The position numbers and the translations under genes were made by a program. The notes under the pieces were generated by a model that ran no database searches, was not told the DNA's origin, and saw only the letters and a program-made list of their open reading frames with translations. Below, in pieces: positions 54,338 through 64,000 of a DNA stretch of 64,000 nucleotides (positions are counted from its first letter, which is position 1; each line of letters starts with the position of its first letter). The stretch comes from Kuschelorhynchus macadamiae (lineage: Eukaryota; Arthropoda; Insecta; Coleoptera; Curculionidae), in assembly GCA_030620095.1 (NCBI GenBank), contig JAUTXW010004470.1:682001-746000 (forward strand), in the 5' to 3' direction.

Positions 54338-55935
54338 GAAAATAAATTACAGCTGACAAAAAAGTTACGAAGGCGTATATTCATTGCATATTCAAATAAT
54401 TTTGAAAAGCATGTAAGCAAACTTATTGGTCTGTAGTTGTTAAAATCTTTTTTGTCCCCTTTCTTGTAAATAGGTTTTACAATTGCATGCTTTAAGCCAT
54501 CAGGAAATATACCACTTGAAAATGACAAATTTATTAAAAAACTCAGAGGCTTGCAGATATAATTCGCACAATGTTTTAACACTGAGCTTGGTATCTCATC
54601 CTCTCCAGTGCTCTTTTTGTTCTGTAGTTTAGATATTAAGGTCAGTATTTCCTCTGGTGTTGTTGGGATTATAAAAAATGATCTCCTATTAAAAGGTATG
54701 GAGGACGTAAAACCCCCATCTACACCCATTTCACTGTGTTGTGATAACAGCGATTTCGCAATATTTACAAGGAAAGTATTCAAGTTATTTGAACAATCTT
54801 CTAGATTTTCCGTCATGCAGAAATCTGAGCCCTTCCCAGAACCTGTTACCTCATTGATGACCTGCCACATAGCCCTTGATTTATTCAATGACTTCTCAAT
54901 TTTATTCTCATAGTATGTTCTTTTAGCGTTCTGCAGAGCCTGGTTATATAATATATTAAAATAATTGAACACTGACTTGAAATTTGGATCCTTTAGAGCC
55001 ATTGTTTGATATAGAGTCAATTGATTTTTTAATTCAGCAATATCAGGTTTATTATATAAAAATTTTTCTTTTGAACTATGTTTAACTATAATTCTGGGGA
55101 AACACGTATCAAAATGAAACCGAAAGATACTATAAAAACAATCATAGGCCTCATTGATGTTTGAAGCAACAAAAACGTCTTCCCAGCTTTCCTGACTTAT
55201 CCTTGCATAAAACTGTAACATGTTGTCCTGGCCAATATCTCTTTTAATAATTTTGGACATATTTATAGTTACGCTTAAGTTACAAGCCAATATTTTACCA
55301 CAATGATCTGATAAATTTGTTTCGACTACACGACTCTGCCAATGACCATTAAAATTTGTAATAATATTGTCTAAGCAAGACTGGGTATTTTCAGTTATTC
55401 TAGTAAAATCTTTTATTGTAGCAACTGCATTATAGCTAAAAAGTAAATTACAGAGCTCTGACTGAGCTGCTGAACTTCTTAGAAGATCAATGTTAATATC
55501 ACCGGCAATAAAATATATGTTATTTGCAATATGCAAGACATTCAAAAGCAAAGTCATTTTTCCTAAGAAGCTCTTAATATCACCAGTAGGAGGACGATAA
55601 ATGGCTACTACCTGACATTTAAGATTATCTAGTATACACTCCACACCCGCACATTCAAAAACACAATCTTCAGCCAAATCTTCAACCTCATTAATTGATG
55701 TTGTTTTTATTCCATTCAGAACATACACAGCAGATCCTCCATGGTTTGTCTGGCTACGACAGAAAGCGCTTGCACATTTGTAGCCTCTTAAGTTTAATAC
55801 CTTTATCTCTTGTTCGCTCTGCCAATGCTCGGTCACACATACAAAGGGACACTGGTGCTCCTCAACGCTTGCTTCCAATGCATTTAAACAGTTCCTTAGG
55901 GATCTGACATTCTGATGGAAAACAATATTGGTCAT
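54313..55935 (-). pseudogene. LINE ORF2 5' part: endonuclease, linker, RT start
   Basis: Open for 540 codons. Endonuclease: NIVFHQNVRSLRNCLNAL, VCVTEHWQSEQ, NHGGSAVYV, AIYRPPTGD, FIAGDINIDLL and ETNLSDHCGKI, so the N, E, GDxN and SDH residues are present. Linker: LYQTMALKDPNF, RAMWQVINEVTGS. RT: NKKSTGEDEIPSSVLK, AIVKPIYKKGD, NYRPISLLTCFSKLFEY. A frameshift at about 54330 ends this frame. Confidence 0.9.
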
Positions 55936-56025
55936 TTTGCTTTTAGATGAATTTAGGCGAGGCCTCCTCTGATGAAAATTCTTATTTCTCGGGAATATGA
56001 AGGGTTTAACAGTAACGTTCTCTGG

Positions 56026-57054
56026 TCATAAGTTAGCGTTTAAAATAGATTCTTCCATTGCAGGTGTTACTGTGATTTTATATGAAATTCTGGTAGGGGA
56101 TCCCAATTGTTGAGCTGGGCGAATTTGCTCACATGTAATTACAGATATATTATTCTTGTGCAGGTACTCTTTCAGTTTTTCAGCCGAAGACTCGGTGCTC
56201 AGATTGCCCACAAAGAAGACCTGGCAGTTTTCCGCAGCTGAGATTCTGGAGACATCCTTCTTGTTACCCTTAATTATTCTACCAGAATTGTTAGATGTTG
56301 ATTTGAAGAGCTGTGACCCAGAAGGTTCTTCGCTTGCTAGATTTATATATATGCTCAAAGTGCTTTGTGTTGATGCTTCCAGTACTGCATGTGCTACATT
56401 TTGTGATGTTACTTTCCTGTTTGGGTCCTGCTCACGAGCCGAGAAATGATTGCCCTCATTCCTGGTTGTAAGATAGTTCATGATGTTAGAATTTCCCTCT
56501 TTTACAGACTTTACAATGCCTTCAATGTTCCTTGTCATGGTGTTCATTTGACTAGATAGCGCTGCTGTAAATAATTTGGATAAATTGGTCTCAAGCTTTA
56601 CCATGTCGTCCCTACTGCTTTCCCCTATTGTATGTTCTGTAATTTTCTCTTCAATTGCTTTGACTCTTTCCTTAGCTTCCTTAGTTTCCTTTAGGCTCAC
56701 TTGCCTCGACTGTTTGAGCTTCTCAACATTATCTTCAACTGCCTTCATTCTCTGTCTGATTTCTTCCACGCTAGGTTGGGACTTAATTTCAGACTTTACA
56801 CTAGATAGTTCTTGTTCAATGGTGCCAATCTTTTTGCTCAATTCAGTCATATTCTTATAGAATTTAGTGGCACAGTCAGGGCAAAAGTGAAAAAGAGATC
56901 TTGCCTTCATAACAAGAACTCTTACTTCTGATGCTGAGGTTCCAGCACACTCTGCACAAATCACGTTGGTACAGATGTCACAAGGAGAACCAAAGAGCTG
57001 TGTCTTATCCTCCTTCATAATACAATCTCTTTTGCATTTGTAACAGCAAACCAT
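56026..57054 (-). CDS. LINE ORF1 protein (zinc finger, coiled coil, RRM-like end), open
   Basis: 342 codons. The N-terminus has four Cys pairs (CCYKCKRDC, CDICTNVICAEC, FHFCPDC), a PHD/RING-like finger. A coiled coil follows (about residues 65-140: ELSSVKSEI, VEKLKQSRQ, KAIEEKI), then a low-complexity middle and a C-terminal fold starting CQVFFVGNLSTESSAEKLKEYL that resembles an RRM. The terminal segment ends ILNANL and then TGA. The sequence right after the TGA (PENVTVKPF) looks like continued ORF1, as related ORF1s end with a W-P-x-x-V motif, so the TGA probably replaced a tryptophan codon. The protein would bind element RNA. Confidence 0.82.
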   Translation of the reverse strand: MVCCYKCKRDCIMKEDKTQLFGSPCDICTNVICAECAGTSASEVRVLVMKARSLFHFCPDCATKFYKNMTELSKKIGTIEQELSSVKSEIKSQPSVEEIRQRMKAVEDNVEKLKQSRQVSLKETKEAKERVKAIEEKITEHTIGESSRDDMVKLETNLSKLFTAALSSQMNTMTRNIEGIVKSVKEGNSNIMNYLTTRNEGNHFSAREQDPNRKVTSQNVAHAVLEASTQSTLSIYINLASEEPSGSQLFKSTSNNSGRIIKGNKKDVSRISAAENCQVFFVGNLSTESSAEKLKEYLHKNNISVITCEQIRPAQQLGSPTRISYKITVTPAMEESILNANL

Positions 57055-57149
57055 GCTGCAGTATTAAGAAATTACTTCAAGAGAGCAGGCAACACTGAGC
57101 CCAAGAGGCAGATTTAAAATAAACACTATTTTTTGGTGAAAGCTGAGGC

Positions 57150-57800
57150 AAATAATTGAATAAATAGTTGAACAAATAATGATTTCCTATCCAGCAGGTA
57201 AGAGGTAAACAGACACTATGGTGTCGGAAATAATTTTCCTCAAAACATTCTCAATAACTACACTCAGGCTGCTGCAAACATGCACTGATGAACTAGAAGG
57301 TCTGTTTTAAAAATTTACTGCATAAAAACAATTATTTTTGGCCAATTTCACACTAAAAACGTAATTTTTACACACATGTAGAAAATAAACAACAACACTT
57401 CATAACCTCAATCGCGAGGACTATTTTAAAAATATACATCTAAAGGCTACTGCAATGTTGATATATCAAAATCTACTTTCTACTTCAATAAGTTAAAAAT
57501 ATTGATAAGTGAAAAATGTTACTAATTTTACCAGGGTTAGAAATCAAATTGCAACAAAAATAGATTTGGAAATTACAAATGATAAAAACATAGAACATAG
57601 AATTTATTTGTGAGCACAGTAATTATAAACCGTCAACACACGTCAAAAAAACGTTTACATAATTTAAAAATATTTAGTTAAAATACATGAAACAAAAAAT
57701 ATATAAAAATATTACATACATACATAAAAAACAAATTTTGTAGGTATATGAAAAACAAAACATAATTATGCAAAACTATGGCCAGTCTATAAGTTATAAA
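57150..57800. other. no gene; LINE 5'UTR and unassigned A+T-rich sequence
   Basis: The right portion of the LINE 5'UTR probably extends into this stretch (gcaaacatgcactgatgaac near 57280). The rest is A+T-rich, without motifs. Confidence 0.4.
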
Positions 57801-58495
57801 AGCAACCAGGTAAATCTGTTGAATAGGAGAGTGTAGTATTTGTCATGCAGAAGAGAATAGTAAGATCAATTTGCAATGTGGACTATCTTGAGTCTTGTGC
57901 TCCACTTTTTTGTAATTTGCATCTTATGACAGTCTATTCATTGTATTTGTTTAGTTTGTGTTGCTTTGTTTTTAAAAATAAGAATCAATTTAAGTCAAAT
58001 AGTAGAGTGGAGATGGTCGGTCTGTACCCCGTCACTCCACAGCATTATATGAAAAGGGGCCTTACTGCATGGGAGTGAAGGTGTTTAATTCACTGCATCC
58101 CTCAAATTGAAGGATTGTAGGTTTTTATAAGTTCAGGAGAGAAATAAAACACTTTTTTAATGCTCATCCATTTTATTTTATTCAGGAGTACTTTGCACAC
58201 CAAAATAGTAGATGTAATGATATAGGTTATAATTGTATGTATTGTTAGTATGCATGTCAGTCTTATATTTGTTTATTTATTTAAGATCTTATTTGTCTAT
58301 CTTTTTTAAATCTTATTTGTCTATGTCAAATATTGTCTTTTGTCTGTGTTGATATTTTTTGAGTCATCAGACTGTCCTGGTAACTAAATGTTAGTTTTAG
58401 TATTTCTAAATAGTTCTTTTATTTTTCCACTTGAAGACCCAATGTTATATTTATAACCAAAATGGCAATAAATGATTTGAATTTGAATACTGTAC
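57800..58495 (+). mobile_element. LINE 3' end with (tttgaa)n tail
   Basis: ORF2 tail at 57845-58078: QKRIVRSICNVDYLESCAPLF, LYLFSLCCFVFKNKNQF, YPVTPQHYMKRGLT, followed by a 3'UTR ending with gatttgaatttgaat at about 58481-58495. Confidence 0.75.
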
Positions 58496-58799
58496 CAGAC
58501 ACCCTATCAGCCAGCTGTCTAAGTGCAAAGATGCCCACGCACAACACTGCACTAACTGCATCTCCATGTCCTACCTTAAACTGGGATCTAGAGTTATTCC
58601 CAGATACCTTACTGATTCTGGATTCCTTTCAAAGGCTCTCAAATCCCTCGTAGAGGACACCATGACTTCCGTTGTGCCTTAGACAGTGATGCATGTGCAC
58701 TTAACGTCAAAAATAACTGATTACTTAGTTATAACAATAAACATAATAAAGTATATACAACAAAGAGATTTTGTAAAACTTTAATATTAGCTTGGAGAA

Positions 58800-59260
58800 T
58801 GTAAAATGTCCAAGAAATTGGAAGAAATCTACAGTTGTCCTTATCTAAAAGAAAGCAATCACAAATTGGTGTCAAGAATTTCATCCAGTAAATATAAAGA
58901 AACAAAAATTATTGGCAGTAATAGTATATACACATTTCTTAGACTACTTTTAAAAAAAAATAGCCTACTTATGATATGTCAGTCAGGGTTTAGAAAAAAA
59001 ATTCATGTGAAAGTGTGCTTCAGACACTTCAAGGACAAAGGAAAACTTGTGTAGTGTCCTACAAGGAGCAGCGTTAGAGCCCAATTTGTTTATACTGTAT
59101 ATAAATTACTTAGACATCTGAAAGAGTGCAGTATACAACTGTTTGCTGATGAAACTCTGCTGAGTCTTGTAGATGTTCAAGCAGTTGTAAATAGTGTAAA
59201 TAAAAAGTTGTTAAATGGGGAGAAAACCATTAAGGAAAAAATAAAATGAAAAAAATTACA
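58800..59260 (+). mobile_element. LINE RT fragment
   Basis: Linker/RT start remnants at 58806-59054 (LVSRISSSKYKE, LMICQSGFRKK, the last matching the NQFGFR-type motif). After a frame break, VLQGAALEPNLFILYIN (motif B) and QLFADETLLSLVD (motif C; ADE replaces ADD) follow. No tail is attached. Confidence 0.65.
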
Positions 59261-59589
59261 ATTACAATACATTTAAAACAATATTCTTAAAACTCTCAAA
59301 GGAACAGCCGAAAATATCACAGTTATTATAATCACCCATCACATAAGTTACTCTGCTAAATCCGTAATTCGTATGATGTGGCCTTTCATAAAACAGATGT
59401 CTGTTATGAGTTATTACCATTGCAGCTTTGAAATAAATTCTCGATAAATTGTTAAATTTTTAAGCATTTCTATGAAATGTTCGGAGAATTAGATTATCCT
59501 ATAAAAGGTCACAAGGTATATTTCTGTTCTTTGAGGAAATGTTAGAACACCGCTCTTAGAACCGAACAAAGAACATATTTTTCTCAAAC

Positions 59590-60230
59590 TCTCAGGGCAT
59601 GTAGAAACAGTCCCAAATTACTATGGTCCTATTTGCGTAAGTGGGATATTCACAGAGCTCTCCAACCTTCAGTTTGCCTTATGCATAAAAAATGTTCTAC
59701 ACACATTCATTCCACACCATCTGTTATGACCCGCAGTTCTTATAATATCAGTGTACCAATCCCTTCCTCAGCATTAACAAAAATCTCTGTGTTTTGCAAT
59801 AGTAAAAAATTATTCAACAAACTGCCAGTTGAGCTTCGCAAAGTCAGAATGTACTCTCTTTAGAAAGAAAGTTAAAAAATTCCTTATCACTAAAGAATAT
59901 TATCGACTGGAAGAGTACCTAAGTGATAATTTTTATTTAAGTTGAATTAGTAACTCTTTCCATTTCTCTGTTGAGTTGACAAAAGGTGTGTTTTGTTTGT
60001 TCTATATTGTGTTGCTGATTTTTTTTTGTATTAATGTTCTTATTCGTTCTTGTTAGTGTATATTTCTTTGTTAGTTCTTATTTACTAGTTATTAAGTTTT
60101 TATTTTTTCACGGCTATGTCTTTTTGTGTATGCAGTCCTTTTTGCTTTTATTTTATTTATAGACTAATTCAAGCTTTGTCGACAACAATTGTTATGATTA
60201 TAGACAATAAAGCATATTTTGAGTTTGAGA
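59590..60230 (+). mobile_element. LINE 3' end, linker joined to tail
   Basis: Reads SPKLLWSYLRKWD (linker-like) then directly MTRSSYNISVPIPSSALTKISVF and NSKKLFNKLPVELRKV (ORF2 tail); after a frameshift FRKKVKKFLITKEYYRLEEYL. A 3'UTR with AATAAAG and a tail (tttgagtttgag) ends near 60230. The RT between linker and tail is missing. Confidence 0.65.
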
Positions 60231-60329
60231 TGTCATCATACATGTCATAATCACTTCCCCTACCTTACTTTTCCCACAGCAACAGAAAGAGAACATAGTC
60301 TGAGTAAGATTCTTAAGAAGGTTAGGTCG

Positions 60330-61085
60330 CGGCAAACACAGCTGTGGAGTAATCAATTACTATAATTGATTTCAGTGCCTCATGCCCTTCTTTTGAATGT
60401 ATTGCACAAGTCTGGGTTTCGAGTACTGTGTTGGGTGTCTTTCAAAGTTACCTCAGTGACAGGAAACAATATGTCAAGGTAGGAGATATTTTGAGTGACC
60501 AGGTAAATAGAAAAATCGGGGTATCTCAAGTAACAGTACTTGGGCCTATACTTTTTATTACCTACATTAATTCTTTAGCCTAATTAAATGTACATAACAG
60601 ATCAATAATATCTTATGCAGATGTTGCTGCAGCTATTTTTTTTTGCTGAAATGTGGCAAGAGGTTAAAGAGTGTGTCAAAAGAAGGTATCAATAAAATAA
60701 TTGGCTTTACATCTTCAAATTAACATTAAACCTAACAAAAACAAATTATATATCATTTTCTCTGACCAATGTAATTTTATATTTATTAAGATTAATAATT
60801 TAAATGAAATTCATACATTACTTAAAATGGGACCATCAAATTAAACTTACAAGTATAAGAAAATAATTATATAAATTTTACATTTTAAGAAATATATGTA
60901 GTAAAAAACTCATAATTTCAGTATATCGAGTCATGGTTAAATCATTGATACGTTACAGCATTGTTGTGTGGGGTGATTTATACAATAATGCTATTAAACC
61001 ACTGACTAGACTACTCTATTTAAATGAAATTCTAGTTGGCAGGTCTCTTTGCATTTTGGAAGTATGTAAAGGGTGAGTTAACGAT
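60330..61085 (+). mobile_element. LINE RT fragment
   Basis: Broken frames give IIDFSASCPSF (motif A remnant), VFQSYLSDRKQYVKVGD, IGVSQVTVLGPILFITYINSL (motif B) and ISYADVAAAIFF (motif C, second Asp lost). IRYSIVVWGDLYNNAI is from the region after the RT. Decayed, plus strand. Confidence 0.75.
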
Positions 61086-61143
61086 TGGAAAAAGTAAATT
61101 TACGTCGAACAGGTAAAATCTGGAAACAAACTATTTATGCTGT

Positions 61144-61146
<3 letters not shown>

Positions 61147-61214
<68 letters not shown>
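61147..61214. repeat. (AT)n microsatellite, about 68 bp
   Basis: Uninterrupted alternating A and T for 68 bases. The length is likely variable between individuals and hard to assemble. Confidence 0.97.
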
Positions 61215-61217
<3 letters not shown>

Positions 61218-61533
61218 AGTCGTGCTCATTTTAAAAATATTTTTAATTATGTAGGGCAGCTAAAAGTTGTATTTGTTTAAATGGGACACCCTATATTTGA
61301 CTTGATTTTTAAATTCTACATAAAATTCTAACACTTTTTTGTATAACAAGTGATATGGCTAAAACTGATACTTTCTTCAATATTTAGCTTTAAACAAAAA
61401 AAATTAAATTTGATGCACATCTATGATTAGCAATATAACGCCTAATTGTGCCACAAAAAATAAAATATTTTGCTTCTGCACAAAATAAGCATGGAATAAA
61501 AGACTGCTTTCATAATATTGAAGATATCACATA

Positions 61534-61762
61534 TAGGATGTTCAAATTTAAATGTCCAACTTTAACATTTTCAAACCAATTTATTTCAGTTTTTTTAAAT
61601 GGAACCCCCTGTATATTTTTAATTAGTCTTGTTAAGAATAAAAAAATCTACAACTTTTATTAAACATATTATATACCTATCTACAATAATTTTCGAAATA
61701 TTTTCAAATTTCCTTTTTTTGCGTAATTTAGAAAATCAACAACTCGATCAATCAAAGTAGCC
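61534..61762. repeat. left TIR of the DD41D element
   Basis: 229 bases, inverted relative to 63095-63329. Within it, aggatgttcaaattt at the outer end and aaatggaaccccctgta 80 bases inside are roughly inverted to each other, so the TIR contains a smaller TIR-like pair. Confidence 0.85.
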
Positions 61763-62545
61763 ATGGAAAAAACAGTTATATCTACAGTAAGCAGGACCAC
61801 AAGAAGATATAAATATCACCTACATCATATGGAATTACACCAAGAGTTGCACGATGAAGATTTTGAAAGGCGTGTTAAGTTTTGCAACTTAAAGGCGAAT
61901 AGAAGCATATCCGGACTTTTTAACGAATATCATGTTTTCCGATGAAGCTACATTTAGAAGCAATGGAGCTGTAAACAGGCATAATATGCATTATTATGCA
62001 ATAACAAAACCCCACTGGGTACGAGCGGTACAACATCAAAATCACTGGTCATTAAATGTTTGGTGTGGAATCATTGGAAACCATATTATAGGTCCGTATT
62101 TTTTTATTGAACCACTTAATGGACAAAGATATTTAGATTTTTTGAACGTTAAGCTGCCTATTCTTCTCAGATCACTCAGCATAGAAGAAAGAAGAGACAT
62201 GTGGCTGCAGCAAGACGGTGCACCTTCTCATTACCATCGGAACGTTCGTGAATTTTTGGACGCTAATTTTAATCAAAAATGGATTGGTCGTAGCGGTTTT
62301 ATCGAATGGCCACCCAGATCTTGCGATATAACTCCATTAGATTTTTTCTTGTGGGGTTATATTAAAGATCGTGTTTACACCCAACCACCTACAGCAAGGG
62401 AGAACATGCAGGAACGAATCAGGAATGTATGCGCCACTGTATCACCAGACATACTAGGCAAAATATTATTAAAAGATTCAACATGTGTATTCGTGAAGGC
62501 GGACGCTTATTTGAGCATCTTTTAAAATATAACTATGAAAACATT
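61763..62545 (+). pseudogene. DD41D transposase, N-terminus missing, two frameshifts
   Basis: Catalytic DDE/D domain. The first aspartate is in MFSDEATFRSNG, followed by VNRHNMHYYA and HWSLNVWCGIIGNHIIGP. The second is in WLQQDGAPSHYHRNV, and the third in ITPLDFFLWGY, with 41 residues between the last two, which gives the DD41D signature. The N-part at 61763-61900 (LHQELHDEDFERRVKFC) is in another frame; a shift near 61895-61902 connects it. A second shift near 62480 leads to NMCIREGGRLFEHLL. The helix-turn-helix DNA-binding region, normally about 100 residues before LHQEL, is absent because the TIR abuts this point. Confidence 0.9.
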
Positions 62546-63094
62546 TGATTAACTTTTAAAAGCGATTTTTTTTAGTCTAAGTGTTTTTTTCTGTATAACT
62601 TTAAAAATTAGTACCTGTTAATATAAGTTTTCGACTATCTAGATTGAAATGTATTCTTTCATTGAAGTGTATTTACTTATTTGCAAACTAGACGAGTAGA
62701 CCCCTTTTTCAACACAATTTTTAAATATTTATAATATTATGCCAGTTCACGGATCCTTTGCTTTGAAATGTAAGATTCATTCCAAAAACATAATATTGTC
62801 TAAAAAGTTCGGAAATGGCCCTACTCACCTTATCATTGGGTTACAAAACTTAACACGGATTTTAAAATCTTCAGCGTGTAACTCTTGGTTTAATGTAATA
62901 TGAAATGGATGATATTTATATTTTCTTGTAGTCTTGCTTACTGTAGATTCTGATGTTAAAATCTTAATGTTATTAGATCATTTTTTTTGTAGCAATTTTA
63001 TTAACAAATTATATCTAAATTTTCAATGGATTAATTTTAGATAATAAACTATTGTATTCATATTAAATACTTTTGTTTTACTGACAGCTACTAA
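62546..63094. other. non-coding spacer between transposase and right TIR
   Basis: A+T-rich, without ORFs. It contains no recognisable second gene or nested element. Confidence 0.5.
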
Positions 63095-63329
63095 GGCTAT
63101 TTTGGTCGAGTTGGTAATTTTCTAAATTACACAAAAAAAGGGAATTTTAAAATATTTCGAAAACTATTGAACTATTGAAGATAGATAAATAATATATATG
63201 TAATAAAAGTTGTAGATTTGTTTATGCTTAAAAAGAATAAATAAAAATATACAGGGGCTTCCATTTAAAAAAACTGAAATAAATTGGTTTAAATATGTTA
63301 AAGTTGGGCATTTAAATTTGGACACCCTG
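63095..63329. repeat. right TIR of the DD41D element
   Basis: 235 bases, partner of the left TIR. It differs by substitutions and small indels, including an additional ttgaacta repeat near 63170. Confidence 0.85.
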
Positions 63330-63379
63330 TTTGTAATATCTTCAGTATTACAACAATGGTTGTGACCGGTTTCTGAGAG

Positions 63380-63711
63380 ACTCATTTTCCTGTCAGTAAA
63401 TAATTAAACTTTCCAAATTACCAATCGGCTAAGTAAATTTGGGACAAAAAAAAACTACGTTCCAACAATATCCGAATACAAATTCCATCGGCTGATAAGG
63501 CGAAATATTGCTCGATTATCAGCGGGCCATTTTTTTTTCTTTTTCTCTCTTTTTTTTCTCTGACCCGTGTTCCTAAGACCTGTGACTTTAAACGCTGTTT
63601 GAACAACGCTCAGAACAACGCTTTTTTTAGTAACAACGTTCGAACGTTGCGGGCCGCCGATCGGCTGCTGTGATTGCTGCGCGCTGCTGCCAGACTGTTT
63701 CAGAGTTCGGT
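63380..63711 (+). promoter_or_regulatory. probable 5'UTR/internal promoter of the right-edge LINE
   Basis: Between the DD41D element and the ORF1 start lies non-coding sequence whose last 75 bases (gcgggccgccgatcggctgc and onward to gcgcgctgctgccag) are far richer in G+C than the window. LINEs carry their promoter in the 5'UTR, so this is the likely place. The exact 5' end of the element is not visible. Confidence 0.4.
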
Positions 63712-64000
63712 ATGGCGGGTAAAAGGAGCAAGGTGCCCATTACTAAATGCAAACGCTGCAATAAAAATGTGACTAAAACCCAGGATGGCATTCAATGTCA
63801 TGCTGATTGTAAGGGATGGTATCATAAGGAATGCACCAGGTTGACATATAAGGAATATGAGATTTTTCGTAAAAAACAAGACAAATGGATATGCTACAAC
63901 TGTACAGAACTCAGCTCCTCGGAGGACGACTGTGAGGAGGCTTCCAGTGAGGAAGAGTCGAACGACGAAATAGTCCCGGAGCGACCTGATAATAGATTGT
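63712..64000 (+). CDS. LINE ORF1 with PHD finger, 5' part, runs off right edge
   Basis: ATG at 63712 opens MAGKRSKVPITKCKRCNK and the frame stays open to the window end (96 codons). A PHD-type finger is complete: CKRC, CHADC, WYHKEC, then WICYNC, with spacing C-x2-C, C-x3-C, H-x2-C, W-x-C-x2-C. An acidic stretch (SSEDDCEEASSEEESNDE) follows. PHD-first ORF1 proteins are typical of CR1-group LINEs. The G+C-rich 5' leader (about 63640-63711) and an undamaged frame suggest a young copy. A host PHD gene is the alternative. Confidence 0.7.
   Translation, partial: MAGKRSKVPITKCKRCNKNVTKTQDGIQCHADCKGWYHKECTRLTYKEYEIFRKKQDKWICYNCTELSSSEDDCEEASSEEESNDEIVPERPDNRL

Larger units (their letters stand above)
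52859..57110 (-). mobile_element. nearly full-length LINE with ORF1 and ORF2
   Basis: A 4.2-kb minus-strand LINE. ORF1 is at 57054-56026, ORF2 at 55935 to 53130, followed by a 3'UTR and an (agaa)n end at 52859-52878. It is the most complete LINE in the window: ORF1 is open throughout, ORF2 is open for 540 codons and then has a few frame breaks. The 5'UTR extends right of 57054; its end is uncertain and may reach about 57400. Confidence 0.92.
61534..63329 (+). mobile_element. Tc1/mariner superfamily DD41D (rosa-like) transposon with long TIRs
   Basis: A 1.8-kb element. The arms 61534-61762 and 63095-63329 are inverted repeats of about 230 bases with clear divergence (for example caaatttaaatgtccaactt against caaatttaaatgcccaactt after reversal). 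They flank a transposase gene of the IS630/Tc1/mariner family. The outer ends are aggatgttc and, on the other side, agggtgtcc when reversed. TA target duplications could not be confirmed. The transposase lacks its N-terminal DNA-binding part and has two frameshifts, so the element cannot move on its own. Confidence 0.88.

Noticed and set aside
59280..59400. Minus-strand YVMGDYNN as an endonuclease GDxN motif
   Set aside because: Only one short match; the neighbouring residues do not fit the endonuclease and the stretch can also be read as LINE tail. Not called.

Overview
The window is A+T-rich animal DNA, almost certainly from an insect. One host gene is recognisable. The rest is a graveyard of retroelements, with one DNA transposon. 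The order is not settled; a beetle or similar large-genome insect would fit the mix of BEL/Pao, Ty1/copia, Penelope-like, CR1/Jockey-type LINE and DD41D mariner-like elements, but that is inference.

Host gene: the left edge carries the first three coding exons of Vps15 (PIK3R4, regulatory subunit 4 of the class III PI3-kinase complex) on the minus strand. Exon 1 (27063-27154) starts with MGNQL, exon 2 is 719-997 and exon 3 is 163-326; the gene continues past the left edge. All splice sites are GT/AG and the codon phases fit. Intron 1 is therefore about 26 kb (998-27062) and is filled with transposons.

Inside intron 1, left to right: a 3'-truncated LINE (2.05-3.64 kb, minus); a foldback element (5.64-5.79 kb); a decayed plus-strand LINE holding a 49-bp-arm hairpin (8.04-9.0 kb); a Penelope-like element split by a complete but dead BEL/Pao LTR retrotransposon (9456-15649, TSD CAAAC); a LINE endonuclease scrap (16.1-16.4 kb); a minus LINE with an SGNH-like ORF1 (17.9-21.0 kb); a LINE 3' end (21.4-21.9 kb); a minus LINE with a PHD/zinc-knuckle ORF1 (21.9-25.9 kb); and two more LINE scraps up to 26.8 kb. 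The Vps15 5'UTR and promoter should lie just right of 27154.

27.3-29.9 kb shows no recognisable gene. From 30 kb to the right edge the window is stacked LINEs. The best-preserved reverse transcriptase is at 32.8-34.0 kb. A plus-strand LINE beginning at 35.6 kb is split at 38526 by a Ty1/copia cluster (38527-50585) and resumes near 50.6-51.7 kb. The copia pol is itself interrupted by a LINE at 40.5-42.9 kb, and the sequence just upstream of its gag by a larger LINE at 44.7-49.6 kb. A near-complete LINE with ORF1 and ORF2 occupies 52.86-57.1 kb (minus), within another LINE. Several plus-strand LINE scraps follow, then a DD41D mariner-like transposon with TIRs of about 230 bp (61.5-63.3 kb). At the right edge an apparently intact LINE ORF1 with a PHD finger runs off the window.

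None of the elements fully inside the window has an intact coding region; each carries stops, frameshifts or deletions. I found no rRNA, tRNA, CRISPR or bacterial-type operon. I did not find a convincing new biological system. The most informative signals are the 26-kb Vps15 intron, the nested element order, LINEs whose ORF1 and ORF2 share a frame, and the DD41D element.
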